In this document: piece after piece, positions 55,055 to 64,000 of the stretch
Layout: every line of letters begins with the position of its first letter
Position numbering within the stretch: position 1 is the stretch's first letter
From: Brachionus manjavacas
Lineage: Eukaryota > Rotifera > Eurotatoria > Ploima > Brachionidae
Direction of reading: 5' to 3'
DNA: 64,000 nt
NCBI GenBank assembly: GCA_019054805.1
Contig: JAHQIY010000012.1
Coordinates: 1,922,001 to 1,986,000 of the forward strand
The notes under the pieces: model-generated
Database searches by the model: none
What the model was told of the DNA's origin: nothing
What the model saw: only the letters and a program-made list of their open reading frames with translations
Program-made: the position numbers and the translations under genes

Positions 55055-55136
55055 CGCTGCGAACAGGATTTGAACCTGTGCGGGAATAACCCAACAGATT
55101 TCAAGTCTGTCGCCTTAACCACTCGGCCATCGCAGC
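55055..55136 (-). tRNA. tRNA-Ser(UGA), pair 4, left member
   Basis: 82 nt, same sequence, anticodon TGA. Partner at 55,251-55,332 across a 114-bp spacer that is nearly the exact reverse complement of the pair 1 spacer at 18,129-18,241. Confidence 0.97.
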
Positions 55137-55250
55137 TCGTTATTGATAAATGTCATATTTTCTCTATTTTTAATAAATTTAAAATAAATAAATTATAAAT
55201 CGATTACAAATAAATAATTCAAATTTAATCCAGTCTATTGAAAGATATGA

Positions 55251-55332
55251 GCTGCGATGGCCGAGTGGTTAAGGCGACAGACTTGAAATCTGTTGGGTTA
55301 TTCCCGCACAGGTTCAAATCCTGTTCGCAGCG
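55251..55332 (+). tRNA. tRNA-Ser(UGA), pair 4, right member
   Basis: 82 nt, same sequence, preceded by ATTGAAAGATATGA and followed by AATTTTTTTA as terminator. Confidence 0.97.
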
Positions 55333-55534
55333 AATTTTTTTATTTTTTTATTTAGATTTTTTTCAAGAAATTATTTGATAATCATTTTTAGATAAATGAA
55401 GTCAGTTGTTTATTAAAAAAAAAGCTTCTTGGACATTTAGGATTTTTTTAAAATTTTTTCTTAAAAGCAATATTTTAATTTCTTATCTTTTATCTTTTAT
55501 TTTTAATTAAAAAACATTTTAATTATTATTTAGA

Positions 55535-55812
55535 TTCAAATTTTTTTGTTTTTTTTCTATAAAACTAATTTCGATTAAATTATTTGATTAATCGGAATTT
55601 TGCATCACATACAAAAATCAAGTTTTGAAAATTTTATTTGTTTATTTGAAAAGCTTAAATACTTTTCATTGAGAATATACAATTGCCAAATTTTTTTTCA
55701 AAAGGTTTAAAGAAATAGCAAGGTAAAAAAATTTAAAATATTTTATTCAATTTGTAATTTGCCACAACATGAGCTTGGCAACAATAATCCAGTTTTTGTT
55801 TTTTTTATGTAT
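55535..55812 (+). pseudogene. SET-gene paralogue: promoter, leader and first codons only
   Basis: 55,535-55,812 resembles 36,755-36,998, the upstream region and start of the SET gene (shared CTATAAAACTAATTTCGAT, TTTTGCATCACATACAAAAA, ATTTGTTTATTTGAAA and TTTGCCA...AACATGAG). The ATG at 55,768 opens MSLATIIQFLFFLCI, parallel to the signal-like start of the intact gene. The copy is then cut at TA 55,812-55,813 by a pogo-like element. No later exon of the paralogue is found downstream. Confidence 0.75.
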
Positions 55813-55813
55813 A

Positions 55814-56541
55814 CAGTCGAGTCTTGTTATAACGATGCTGATTAATACGATATTCGCTTTATACCGATATTTTTTTTCATAATTTAAAATCCCCAATATA
55901 ATAACATGTCAAATTTATTTGTTAATACGATGTTTCTTTAATACGATATCTAATTAATACGATAGGTTTATTCAGAAAAAAACAAACATCGTTTTTAATA
56001 CGATATTGATCTTTTAAACAAAAAAACTTGAAATTTCGAATGATTTTAATAAAAATAATCTCACTGTCACAGAACTTGTGAAAAAATAAAAAAGATCTCA
56101 GAGTACTGTTTCTTCTAATCTTAAGGCAGAGAATCAGGAAAAGATATAAAACTTTAACGAAAATAATTTAATCAATCCTAGCTCTAAAAGAATGAGAGGT
56201 TTTAATTATGTTAAAGTTGAAGAGATCCTTGATCACTGGTTCAAGTCAGTTATGTCATATAAAAATATTACTTTTAATAGTCCATTGATTCAAGCCCAGG
56301 CTATTAAATATGCAACTATGTTAAATCAAACTGATTTTAAAGCTAGCAATGGATGGTTAAACGGATTTAAAAAAAGGCACAAAATTACCTTTAAAACTAT
56401 TGCATAGATAAACTACAATTGTATTTTGCCCAAAAGAACGAAGACTGTTCTTTATTCATTGATCAGTTGTCTAAAATGGACCAATTTTGTAGCGTAGATC
56501 AGTCTTTTCAAAGTAAAATTGATAAATATTTTTCTTTTTAA
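55814..56541 (+). mobile_element. pogo/Tigger transposase relic, catalytic core deleted
   Basis: The left terminus CAGTCGAGTCTTGTTATAAC is preceded by TA. It is followed by about eight subterminal TTAATACGATA-type words up to 56,015. Coding: a decayed N-terminal HTH (LTVTELVKK, stop, then STVSSNLKAENQ), then an open frame 56,192-56,407 with a CENP-B-type DNA-binding HTH (EEILDHWFKSVMS, FKASNGWLNGFKKRHKI). After a stop and frame change comes a C-terminal tail (LQLYFAQKNEDCSLFIDQL, ending QSKIDKYFSF). The DDE catalytic domain between the two is missing. The right terminus is not found. Confidence 0.75.
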
Positions 56542-56559
56542 TCTATTTTTTATTTTTTT

Positions 56560-57804
56560 TAATAAACAATAATTGCTTAAGAAAAATTTATTTTCATTTT
56601 TTTTCTACCCGTCCTTTATCATTAATAATTTTAAGTATTCAAACTATCGATCAGGTGAGACCTTTAGGCTTTGTATATAGCATTTTTCAGGTCAAATTTT
56701 GAAATAAGACATCGGTGCTTGGTTTTTAATAAGCAAGAAAACAAAATAATATTTGAAGAGATATGAAAATAGCTACTAAGATTGTTTATAAAAAACATCA
56801 TTTTATCACATGAAAAGAGACTCGAGATTTTGGAATTGACTACATCGGACGTTAGAAAAATTATAGGTGATCATCCTGAATTTTGGACATCAGCGGGGAT
56901 TTGATACGGGGATTTAAACAATTTAATAAAAATTAATAAAAAAATAAAAAATTTGAATATATTCTGAAGATTTTTTGCAATGAAGTGCTATTGTTTTAGT
57001 AAAAGTAAATAAAAATCTTAAACTTATTTTTTTTTATGTTTAATCAAAAATACTTTTTTTTTCGATGTTATAATTTAAAAATATCGTGTTTTTAAAGTAT
57101 AATTTAAGAAGAATATAATTTAATTTGGAAACCTAGATGTCGATTTTAAATCTGTCTTCAAAAGTATCAAATAAAGATTTTAGAAGAAACAATTAAAGGT
57201 AAATTAGAGAAAAAACTGTATTTTTTTTAAATTAAAATAATAAACATCTTATGTTAAATTTAAATAATTAAAAAAACCTAATTTTATCATTTTTATTATG
57301 ACTTTAATCAATTAAATTTTGATCATTTGATTATGATCATGAACTTCAAGTTGTCAATAATTGATGAAAAAAAAAATTCAAATGCATTGAAGTTCAAGCA
57401 TTCAAGTTTTTCTTACAAGAAATGGTGTTTATACAAGCATTTAATTTAATTATTTAAATTTTTTTAATAAGAATTTTTTCAGTATAATAAAAAAAATTTA
57501 TCAATTAATTTAATCAAAAAAATTTCTCTTTTTTTATTTTCATTATTTTGGCGGCGGAGCAACGGGTAAAACCTTGTTAATATTAATCTTTGAAATTTTT
57601 TTTAATTCTCTTTGATATTTTTTTGGATTCTCTTTTGTCTGAAAATGTTTTTTCAATGATATTTCTATAATTCTTGACAACTGAGTTTTATGATTAAAAA
57701 GTTAAGTCTAATCAGATAAAAAAAAGCTGTGATATATTTTATTTTAATAAAAAAATTCAATTAATTAATAAAAAATTCATATATCCTAAAAAATTTATTT
57801 CAAT
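56560..57804. other. Spacer, nothing firmly recognised
   Basis: 1.2 kb downstream of the SAM carrier gene. Includes TTTTGGCGGCGGAGC at about 57,547 with no clear coding context. The right end of the pogo-like element may lie here in a form too diverged to see. Confidence 0.4.
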
Positions 57805-58861
57805 TTAAAAATTGGTCTTGATTATTTTTTTCGTTTCTTCATAAATTCCGAAAAAAATGAATCCTCCCAAAGAAATCATGGTCATCCGCGGATATACTCC
57901 AGCAAAAAGTCTAAAAACAAAAGCTTCACTAAAATCTACATTCTACCTAAATATAAAATACCCTTTAAGTCCATTTTCTGAATAGATCAGTTTAATTGTC
58001 CTCAGTATTTTGCCCTTTAAATGCCGGTCTTGTTTGTCCAAAGTAATCCGTGTTTTGGCCACATCAATTGGCGTCGTAATACCTGCTGATATTCCTCCCG
58101 CGACCGCTCCACATAACGCTGACTGGTATGGCTTACTTTCGCCATCTTTTGCATACTTTGAGACTGTTAGCTTCAAGTATTCCCATAAAGGGAACTGAAC
58201 TGTTCCGAATGGAATTTCTCGCAAAACAGTTGTCAAATATGATCTATAAAATCCTCTAAAACCCTTTTTATATTTTGATTATTTTCAATCGTTCCCCTTT
58301 AAAATAATTTACTTCAGTTTTAAAAATTTTCTTCACTATTTGAATGGTGCTTAGATCATGCTGAGCTTGGCTCTTTTGTCTGACAACATCAACTGGCACT
58401 CTAATCAAACACGCAGACTTTAGATGACATTTAAGTAGGCAAAAAGATTTTTTCTTTATATTTTTACTATTTCACCTAAATTTGCGGCGACTATTTGGGA
58501 AAAAGTGGGGTTGATGTAATTCTTGGGGACATAATAATCCAGCTTGGATTTTGTGGTGTCGTAAATTGTAAAGAATAAGGCGGCCGTAGGTGCACTGCCG
58601 ACCAATGTGGACGGCAATCCGTTGTAAATGCCGCGAAAGCCACCCGAAGCCCAAAAGCCTTTTTGGCTTTGAATACGTGTTTTAAACGTATCAAGAGGGA
58701 ACAGGATCAAATCAACACCTGAACCTGCTGCTGCACCGGACTAAAAAATTTAATCATACATTCATTTATTTAAATATTTTTAATTAGTGATTTTAAAATC
58801 TTTTCAAAATTTTTCAAATATGACTTACAAACAAAGAGATCCAAAAGGTGTTGTGTTCCAT
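57805..58861 (-). CDS. SLC25A26: Mitochondrial S-adenosylmethionine carrier, five exons
   Basis: Proposed CDS complement(58861..58829, 58740..58468, 58417..58313, 58263..57962, 57910..57805), 272 residues, all introns about 50 bp except the first (88 bp), GT..AG and in frame. The protein is an inner-membrane exchanger bringing S-adenosylmethionine into the matrix in exchange for S-adenosylhomocysteine. It has six transmembrane helices in three repeats, each with the carrier signature: [13 protein letters not shown] with [25 protein letters not shown] with [23 protein letters not shown] with [10 protein letters not shown]. Other SAMC-like stretches are [19 protein letters not shown] and [15 protein letters not shown]. 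The length matches the family (about 270). RPS28 lies about 300 bp upstream on the same strand. Confidence 0.93.
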
Positions 58862-59166
58862 TTAGATCTGATATTAAATGAGAATTGGTGGTCAAATTTG
58901 GAATATTAAAAGCGACACATGCTAGTCAATACATGAGTCATTGGTTAACAAAAAGTATAGGATAAGTGAAGAAGACAAGTGGAATTTTTTAAACTATTTA
59001 TTGAAAACTAAAATTGCTATTTTTGAAAACCAAAACTTTAGCTGTTCAACCTCAATGGTCAGCGAAAATCAGCATGTAGAAAACTTTGAGAAATAAAAAT
59101 TAATTTAAAAATTTTATCTAAATTTTATTATTACCAATAAAAAGTTTAAATTTGTATTTTATTTTT

Positions 59167-59382
59167 CTATCTTAGTCTTCTGGCTTCTCTCTCAGATTCC
59201 AGTAGAGTCAAGACATCGCTTTCTCTGACTGGTCCTTTGACATTACGAATGATTTGACGGTTGGTGTCGTCGATAAACTCGACTTTGACTTGGGTACATT
59301 GACCTTGAGAGCCGGTTCTGCCTAAGATTTTGATAACTCGGGCCAATCTTGGTTTTTGCTCTTTCTTGCTGTCTTTATCCAT
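59167..59382 (-). CDS. RPS28: 40S ribosomal protein S28 (eS28)
   Basis: An intact single-exon frame of 71 residues, close to the 69 of vertebrate S28. The core [36 protein letters not shown] and the C-terminal EREARRLR are practically invariant in animals; only the N-terminal 12 residues (Lys-rich) and a few surface positions differ. It is an OB-fold protein of the small subunit head near the mRNA exit. It is a good anchor that the scaffold is animal nuclear DNA. Confidence 0.98.
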   Translation of the reverse strand: MDKDSKKEQKPRLARVIKILGRTGSQGQCTQVKVEFIDDTNRQIIRNVKGPVRESDVLTLLESEREARRLR

Positions 59383-59399
59383 TTTTTGAGATAGAAACT

Positions 59400-60380
59400 A
59401 TTAATCTAAACAAGGAGAAATTTAAAGCAATGCATTTTATTTGAAGCACGTTTAGTAGAAAAAAATTTGCTGGATTTCTATATGCAAAAAATTTTTTTTA
59501 GTAAAAAAAGGAGCTTGACTTGCAATCATAATTTGCAAAATGGGTATTTATATATGTTGAAAATTGCTGGAAAAAATTTTGCTTTAAAAGTTTTTTTTTA
59601 TTTTTCGAAAGTGAACAAAATTAGACTTGGTTACTATAGCCGTGATTAGCTAGCAGATATTACTTTTTCATTTTTTAATCAAAATCAGATTTTTTTGAAC
59701 AAATTTAACAACTTTGATTTATTAGATAACTATTTAAAAGGAAGATTATCAAATACTAAATTTCAAATAATTGTCTTTTTGAAATTTTTTTTGAATCATA
59801 GTTTTTACTCAGGAACTTGATACGATTATTATTTTCTTAACATGTTTTTTTATTTGATAAATAATTTTTTTTATATTTTATTTTAATTGATCTTATAAAA
59901 AAAATTGATCTTCTTTACATTTCTTTTAAATAAACTATATGTCCAAGAAGCTTTATTTTAAAAATAATCAAATGAATTGTAAATCGAAAAAAGAAATCCT
60001 GCTCGCAGCGAATTTTTTAAAATTTAAAATTTTCAGAAAAAAATTTTATGAAAAGGTCACTTAATAAAGTTTCTTTCAATGGAATCATATAATTTTAATT
60101 AAAGGTAAGCGCAGACCAAAAAAGTAAAACAACGGTGCTCTACGGGACTAAATAAAAATTATTTATTATCTAAAAACTTCAAAGTAAATTAGATATAGAA
60201 AAAAGATCAAACATCCAGTCAGACCATTTAAAATCCCATTTCACATGATGTCTTAAATAATTGATTTAATATATGGACAAAATAATGATCAGGGTTAGAA
60301 TAAGGGTCAAAATCAGGGTCAGGGATAGATCAGAGAATTTATAAAGAAAACTTTATTTATTGTTAATTTAGAGGTTTAAA
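59400..60380. other. A+T-rich spacer with a tRNA fragment
   Basis: Short plus-strand frames here look like chance. 59,925-59,965 resembles, in reverse orientation, the flank after tRNA pair 4 (GTCCAAGAAGCTTTATTTTA versus 55,410-55,435). Otherwise only the tRNA 3' end fragment listed next is recognisable. Confidence 0.45.
59994..60010 (+). pseudogene. tRNA-Ser 3' tip fragment, 17 nt
   Basis: AAATCCTGCTCGCAGCG followed by AATTTTTT equals the 3' tip and terminator of the tRNA-Ser gene with one substitution (T to C). It marks another broken copy. Confidence 0.65.
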
Positions 60381-61241
60381 TTAGAAAGAGCCAAGACTTG
60401 AAGGCAATGGAAGTGAGAATTGAGCAGCGTCAAATGAAGCTGATCCACATGGTGATGAACATGGAGCTGGACATGGTGGTGGAGGACAGGTTTGGACTGG
60501 TACTGGAGTTGGGATAGGAACTGGTTGTGGACATGGTACAGGAACTGGTACTGGAACTGGTTGAGGGCATGGTTGAGGAACAGGTTGTTGAACTGGTACT
60601 GGACATGGCTGAGGAACTGGACAAGGCAGTGGAACTGGGCATGGTTGTGGAGTTCTCACTGGGATTGGTACTTCGACTGGTACTGGAACTGGTCTTGGAA
60701 TTCTGATTCTGATTGGAATACGTACTGGACATGGCTGTGGAACTGGCTGTGGTACTGGGTATGGCTGTGGAACTTGTACACGATTTATTTGAGGAACTGG
60801 TTGTGGAATTTGAACAGGCTGCGGAACTGGAGTTGGCACTGGAATTTTGAATGGAGTTGGAACTGGAACTCTTTGTGGATATGAAACTGGTACTGGGCAT
60901 GGTCTAGGAACTGGGACTTGAACCGGTCTTGGACATGGAGTTGGTACTGGCACCTATTTTTTGTTTAAATTTGGATTTTAATTGTTTCATTCACTTTTGA
61001 AAATTAAATTAATTCTTACAGTCACGTATTGTGGCACTCGTACTGGAGTTGGTACTGGAGTTGGGACAGGAACTGGTATTCTGCATGGTGGTGGTGGACA
61101 TGGAGCTGGACATGGTGGTGGTGGTGGCGGTGCACATGAACCACATGATGAATCAGATGATGGTAAAGACAAAGGCAATAAAGCTGGTAAAGGAGCCGAA
61201 AATTCAGCATTAGCCAAAAATGAAGATCCGAATGAAGCCAT
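60381..61241 (-). CDS. Pro/Val-repeat protein P1, two exons
   Basis: Proposed CDS complement(61241..61020, 60953..60381), 264 residues; the 66-bp intron (GTAAGA...AAATAG) is phase 0. The start is the first ATG after an in-frame stop. Layout: a Ser/Leu/Ala N-terminus (EFSAPLPALLPLSLPSSDSS), a CGSC/poly-Pro/CPAPC segment, about 160 residues of short VPVPxP, PQPCPVP and RIPIRI repeats, then CPPPPCPAPCSSPCGSASF and a hydrophobic Ser/Leu tail. Cysteines recur as PCPVP, suggesting cross-linking. An AATAAA follows the stop. Such proteins are usually extracellular structural material (cuticle, egg coat, adhesive), but no signal peptide is obvious and the family is not recognised. Divergent from its relative P2 at 61,854. 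Confidence 0.8.
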
Positions 61242-61853
61242 TGGAGATGTTTTCTTTTTACCAATTTATTAATAAATAAACTAGAACTTGTAATTTCTCA
61301 AATGGATATTCTTGTTGTTATTTATATCAAAATTACTCATTAACAAAAACATTTTATCAATGGATTTCATCTTTGCTTTGAAAAGACGAATATTTTCGAC
61401 ACTGCCAATGCTTGGATAAATACATGGCAACAATAAAATCGATCATTCAATTGATCATAATCAATATTTTTGTATATATAACTAACAAACAATATATTTG
61501 AAGAAATTTAAAATATGATTTCAATTTACTGTGAAAATAATGAAGATAAACAGTCCAAAAAAGATAGAATATAACTTATTTTAAAGAACCCTATTTGCCT
61601 TAGCAACTACTCTTTCATAATTTATTGACGAATCTTATTTGATTTTTGATCACAAATTAAGATTTTTCGTTCGAATCTATTCAAGCAGAAACCTAGGCAA
61701 TCCATATAAATTTGGTAAAATTTTGAAAAGGAAAAACATCGGATTTTAATTCATCTTATCTTAAAAATAAAACATTTGGTTCAAAATGTTTGGTAAAATA
61801 AATTATAATTTAAGAAAAAATTTTAAAGTAAATTGGTGTTTTTTCTGTTACAG
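61242..61853. promoter_or_regulatory. Shared region between divergent genes P1 and P2
   Basis: About 610 bp separate the starts of two related, oppositely oriented genes. It probably contains both promoters and the unseen first exon of P2. No core element is distinct enough to call. Confidence 0.4.
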
Positions 61854-62736
61854 GTTCATTCGACTCCTCACCATTAGGTTCATCATGTGGATCATGTGAA
61901 ACTTCATGCTGTCCACCTCCACCACCACCACCACCACCAATAAGAGTGCCAGTGCCTGTACCAGTACCACAACCATATCCAGTTCCAGTTAGAATTCCAC
62001 GTCATGTTCCACATCCAATCCCAACTCCAGTTCCACAACCAGTACCATTTTCAATCAGAGTACCGGTACCAAGACCAGTACCAGTGCCAACTCCAATTCC
62101 AGTCCCACAACCATGTCCAGTGCCAGTACCATTCAAAGTACCAGTAAGAGTACCAGTACCGGTTCAACTCACAGTACACGAACCAGTCCCGCAGGCCCAA
62201 ACTGTTCAAATTCCAATTAGAGTCCCAGTACCACAGCCATGCCCAGTGCCAACACCAGTTCCGACTCCAGTATCAGTAAGAGTACCAATCAGAATCCCAG
62301 TTCCGCAACCATACCCAGTTGTTGAACACGTCGATGTTCCATACAGAGTTCCAGTACCAAAACTATACCCAGGTATGAACAATTTATAGTTTATTCTTCT
62401 AATCATAACATTTTTTTTGTTCAAGTCCCAGAAAGATTCCCAGTTCCAGTTAGAGTACCAGTTCCACATAAATACCCAGTTCCACAACCAGTACCAACTC
62501 CATTTAAAATACCAACACCAGTTCCAGTACCACAAAGAGTTCCAATTCCAACTCCAGTTCCGCAACGAGTTCCCGTTCCAGTACCAGTACCACCACCATG
62601 TCCACCACCATGTCCAGCTCCATGTTCATCACCATGTGGATCAGCTTCATTTGAAGCTGCTCAATTCTCACTTCCATTGCCTTCAATCTCTAATCTTGGC
62701 TCTTCAGCTGAATTTTCATCAATCAGCTCCTTCTAA
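61854..62736 (+). CDS. Pro/Val-repeat protein P2, first exon not found
   Basis: Visible exons 61,854-62,372 and 62,426-62,736, joined in frame over a 53-bp intron (GTATGA...TTCAAG). The first begins at a clear acceptor (TTTTCTGTTACAG) and has no ATG in frame near its start, so a short upstream exon, perhaps with a signal peptide, is missing. It encodes SFDSSPLGSSCGSCETSCC, a run of ten prolines, about 200 residues of PVPVP/PQPYPVP/IRVPVP repeats, CPPPCPAPCSSPCGSASFE and a tail LPLPSISNLGSSAEF. Same plan as P1, with nearly the same C-terminal block. Two AATAAA signals overlap or follow the stop. Probably a structural extracellular protein; function unknown. Confidence 0.78.
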
Positions 62737-62739
62737 ATA

Positions 62740-63184
62740 AAACATAAAAATTACAATCAATAAAGTCTTTTTTCCATCATTTAAATTATCTTTTTCTTTC
62801 GAATTTAGAAACAATAAAAAAATTACATTTTAACTATCATTTTTAATCTTTTAACGCCACTTTAAAGCGTGATTTTACCCACATGATTAAAATGAATCTT
62901 TTCGGCTTTTGGAATTTAAAATTTAGGATCTTTACGTTTATCTAAGCATTTACTATTTAGACGATGTCATTGATCATTCAAAAAATATTGTAGGAACATA
63001 CAATTGCCTGGAAAAGCACTACGTGATAATGAATTAAAAATTGAACCAAACAAATGTCTCTGGTTTGCAAGAAAAATCAAAGTCTTTTGAAATGTAGCAA
63101 CATCTTCTTCAATAGAGATGGATTCGTTTAAAATATAAGAAAAAGACATTAAATTTTAAACAAGTTCAAGAATTTTTAGTATCA
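62740..63184. other. Spacer, nothing firmly recognised
   Basis: A 60-codon minus-strand frame (63,149-62,967) has balanced composition but no known motif. It may belong to the adjacent retrotransposon relic. Confidence 0.35.
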
Positions 63185-63480
63185 ACAAATTACGATAGAA
63201 ATTAAATGAAGAACTACGCTAGATTTTCAGAAGCTTTTTATTCATTGTTTAAAAAAATATGTTAAATTCAAATGGGAAGTTGAAAATGAAAAGGCTTTCA
63301 AAACGCTTAAAGAATCTCTACATCAAAACCAATAATTAGACAACCTGATTTCAAGAAGAATTATATTTTGCACACGAATACATCAAGAAAAGCTATCCAT
63401 CCTGTCTTAAACGGATGACATTGTTAAAGAGAATATGTGTTCAAAATTCTTAAGGAGCAAAGAAAAGTTAAAGCGTTACA
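63185..63480 (+). mobile_element. Ty3/gypsy-type polymerase relic
   Basis: The plus strand reads NYARFSEAFYSLFKKYVKF, KWEVENEKAFKTLKESL and, after a frame slip, IRQPDFKKNYILHTNTSRKA followed by HPVL. This matches the RT to RNase H connection of Ty3/gypsy polyproteins (usual forms YxxxAxPLxxLLKK, WxxxxxxAFxxLK, LxxPDFxKxFxLxTDAS). The catalytic RNase H Asp is replaced by Asn in this reading (TNTS), and the sequence soon decays. No LTR is seen in the window. Confidence 0.7.
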
Positions 63481-63489
63481 GAACGCGAA

Positions 63490-64000
63490 TGATTGGTTCT
63501 CGTGTGGGGAATCAAGATTAATCATTCAGTTCTCTATGGAAAAAAAATTATGTCGTAACTGATTATATTGCCTTATTATGGGAAATGTTTATTAAAGAAC
63601 CTAGTGGGAATTTTGCTAGATGGTTTATTTTTTTACATTTTCCTTACATTTATTATTATGTAAGGAAAAAGATCTAAACACGGGGAATTCTGATGCAATT
63701 AGTTGGCCAGTACTATCATGCATAACCTTTTGAGAGAAGAAAAGTATTTAATTTAATGAAGAATCAAGGTAAACTCTTGGCATAAACACAGATGAACCAT
63801 TTTAAAATTTTCTTAAATATGGCAAGCACTCCCCGGGATTATTAATTATCAAAATAGCAAGTAAAACGGGTAGAGAGAACGGCCTCAACCGTCAACTGAA
63901 GGAATTTCATCGGAGTCATGGTAATTAGCTAATGCCTTATCAAGTATCCATAGGTAGATCCCATTAAAAGTTAAAAAATCTATAGAAAACGCTGAACACC
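63490..64000. other. Window end, nothing firmly recognised
   Basis: Less A+T-biased than average; probably further decayed retrotransposon sequence, but no motif can be supported. Confidence 0.35.

Noticed and set aside
60430-60900. Alternative frames over P1 rich in Ser/Asn or Trp
   Set aside because: Out-of-frame readings of the proline-repeat coding sequence.

Overview
The window is eukaryotic and strongly A+T-rich, roughly three quarters A+T by eye. Several genes are clearly animal: cytosolic ribosomal protein S28, a mitochondrial S-adenosylmethionine carrier (SLC25A26 type), a PDZ protein of the PDLIM/ZASP kind, a DOMON protein and a P450-like protein. The small spliced genes have tiny introns of about 44-66 bp with GT..AG ends. 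Small introns, extreme A+T content and many CR1/Jockey-type retrotransposons fit a compact invertebrate genome. A monogonont rotifer such as Brachionus is my best guess, but this is inference only.

Layout. 1-3.5 kb: 3' end of a CR1-like LINE and a long inverted repeat. 3.8-11.1 kb: a minus-strand PDZ gene with a 6-kb intron that carries repeats, including a hAT-type MITE with a 41-bp minisatellite inside it. 12-18 kb: degenerate LINEs, a DNA transposon with TCCGACAA-type ends, AT-hook coding relics and a Tc1/mariner relic. 18-24.7 kb: an inverted tRNA-Ser pair, LINE scraps, a plus-strand gene of unknown function (21.3-22.3 kb) and a dense cluster of small inverted-repeat elements, two with clear target-site duplications. 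24.7-29 kb: A+T-rich, no recognisable gene. 29-36.3 kb: a secreted cysteine-rich peptide gene, a P450-like gene and a cluster of identical tRNA-Ser(UGA) genes. 36.9-39.7 kb: a three-exon gene for a SET-domain protein with an N-terminal signal-like segment. 40.5-50.3 kb: a three-level nest in which a pogo/Tigger-type DNA element contains a LINE (family B), which contains a second LINE (family A) flanked by a 1.33-kb direct repeat of family B. 53-59.4 kb: DOMON gene, a duplicated segment with more tRNA-Ser genes, a SET-gene paralogue cut by a pogo-like insertion, the SAM carrier and RPS28. 60.4-62.7 kb: two head-to-head genes for proline/valine-repeat proteins. 63.2-63.5 kb: a Ty3/gypsy relic.

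The host genes show no operon or common pathway. The unifying theme is rearrangement. Ten intact and three fragmentary copies of one tRNA-Ser gene are spread through the window, mostly as head-to-head pairs whose spacer lies in opposite orientations at different loci. A segment carrying tRNA-Ser and the SET-gene 5' end exists twice (about 35.3-37.0 and 54.6-55.8 kb). The most unusual single structure is the 1,331-bp duplication around LINE A.
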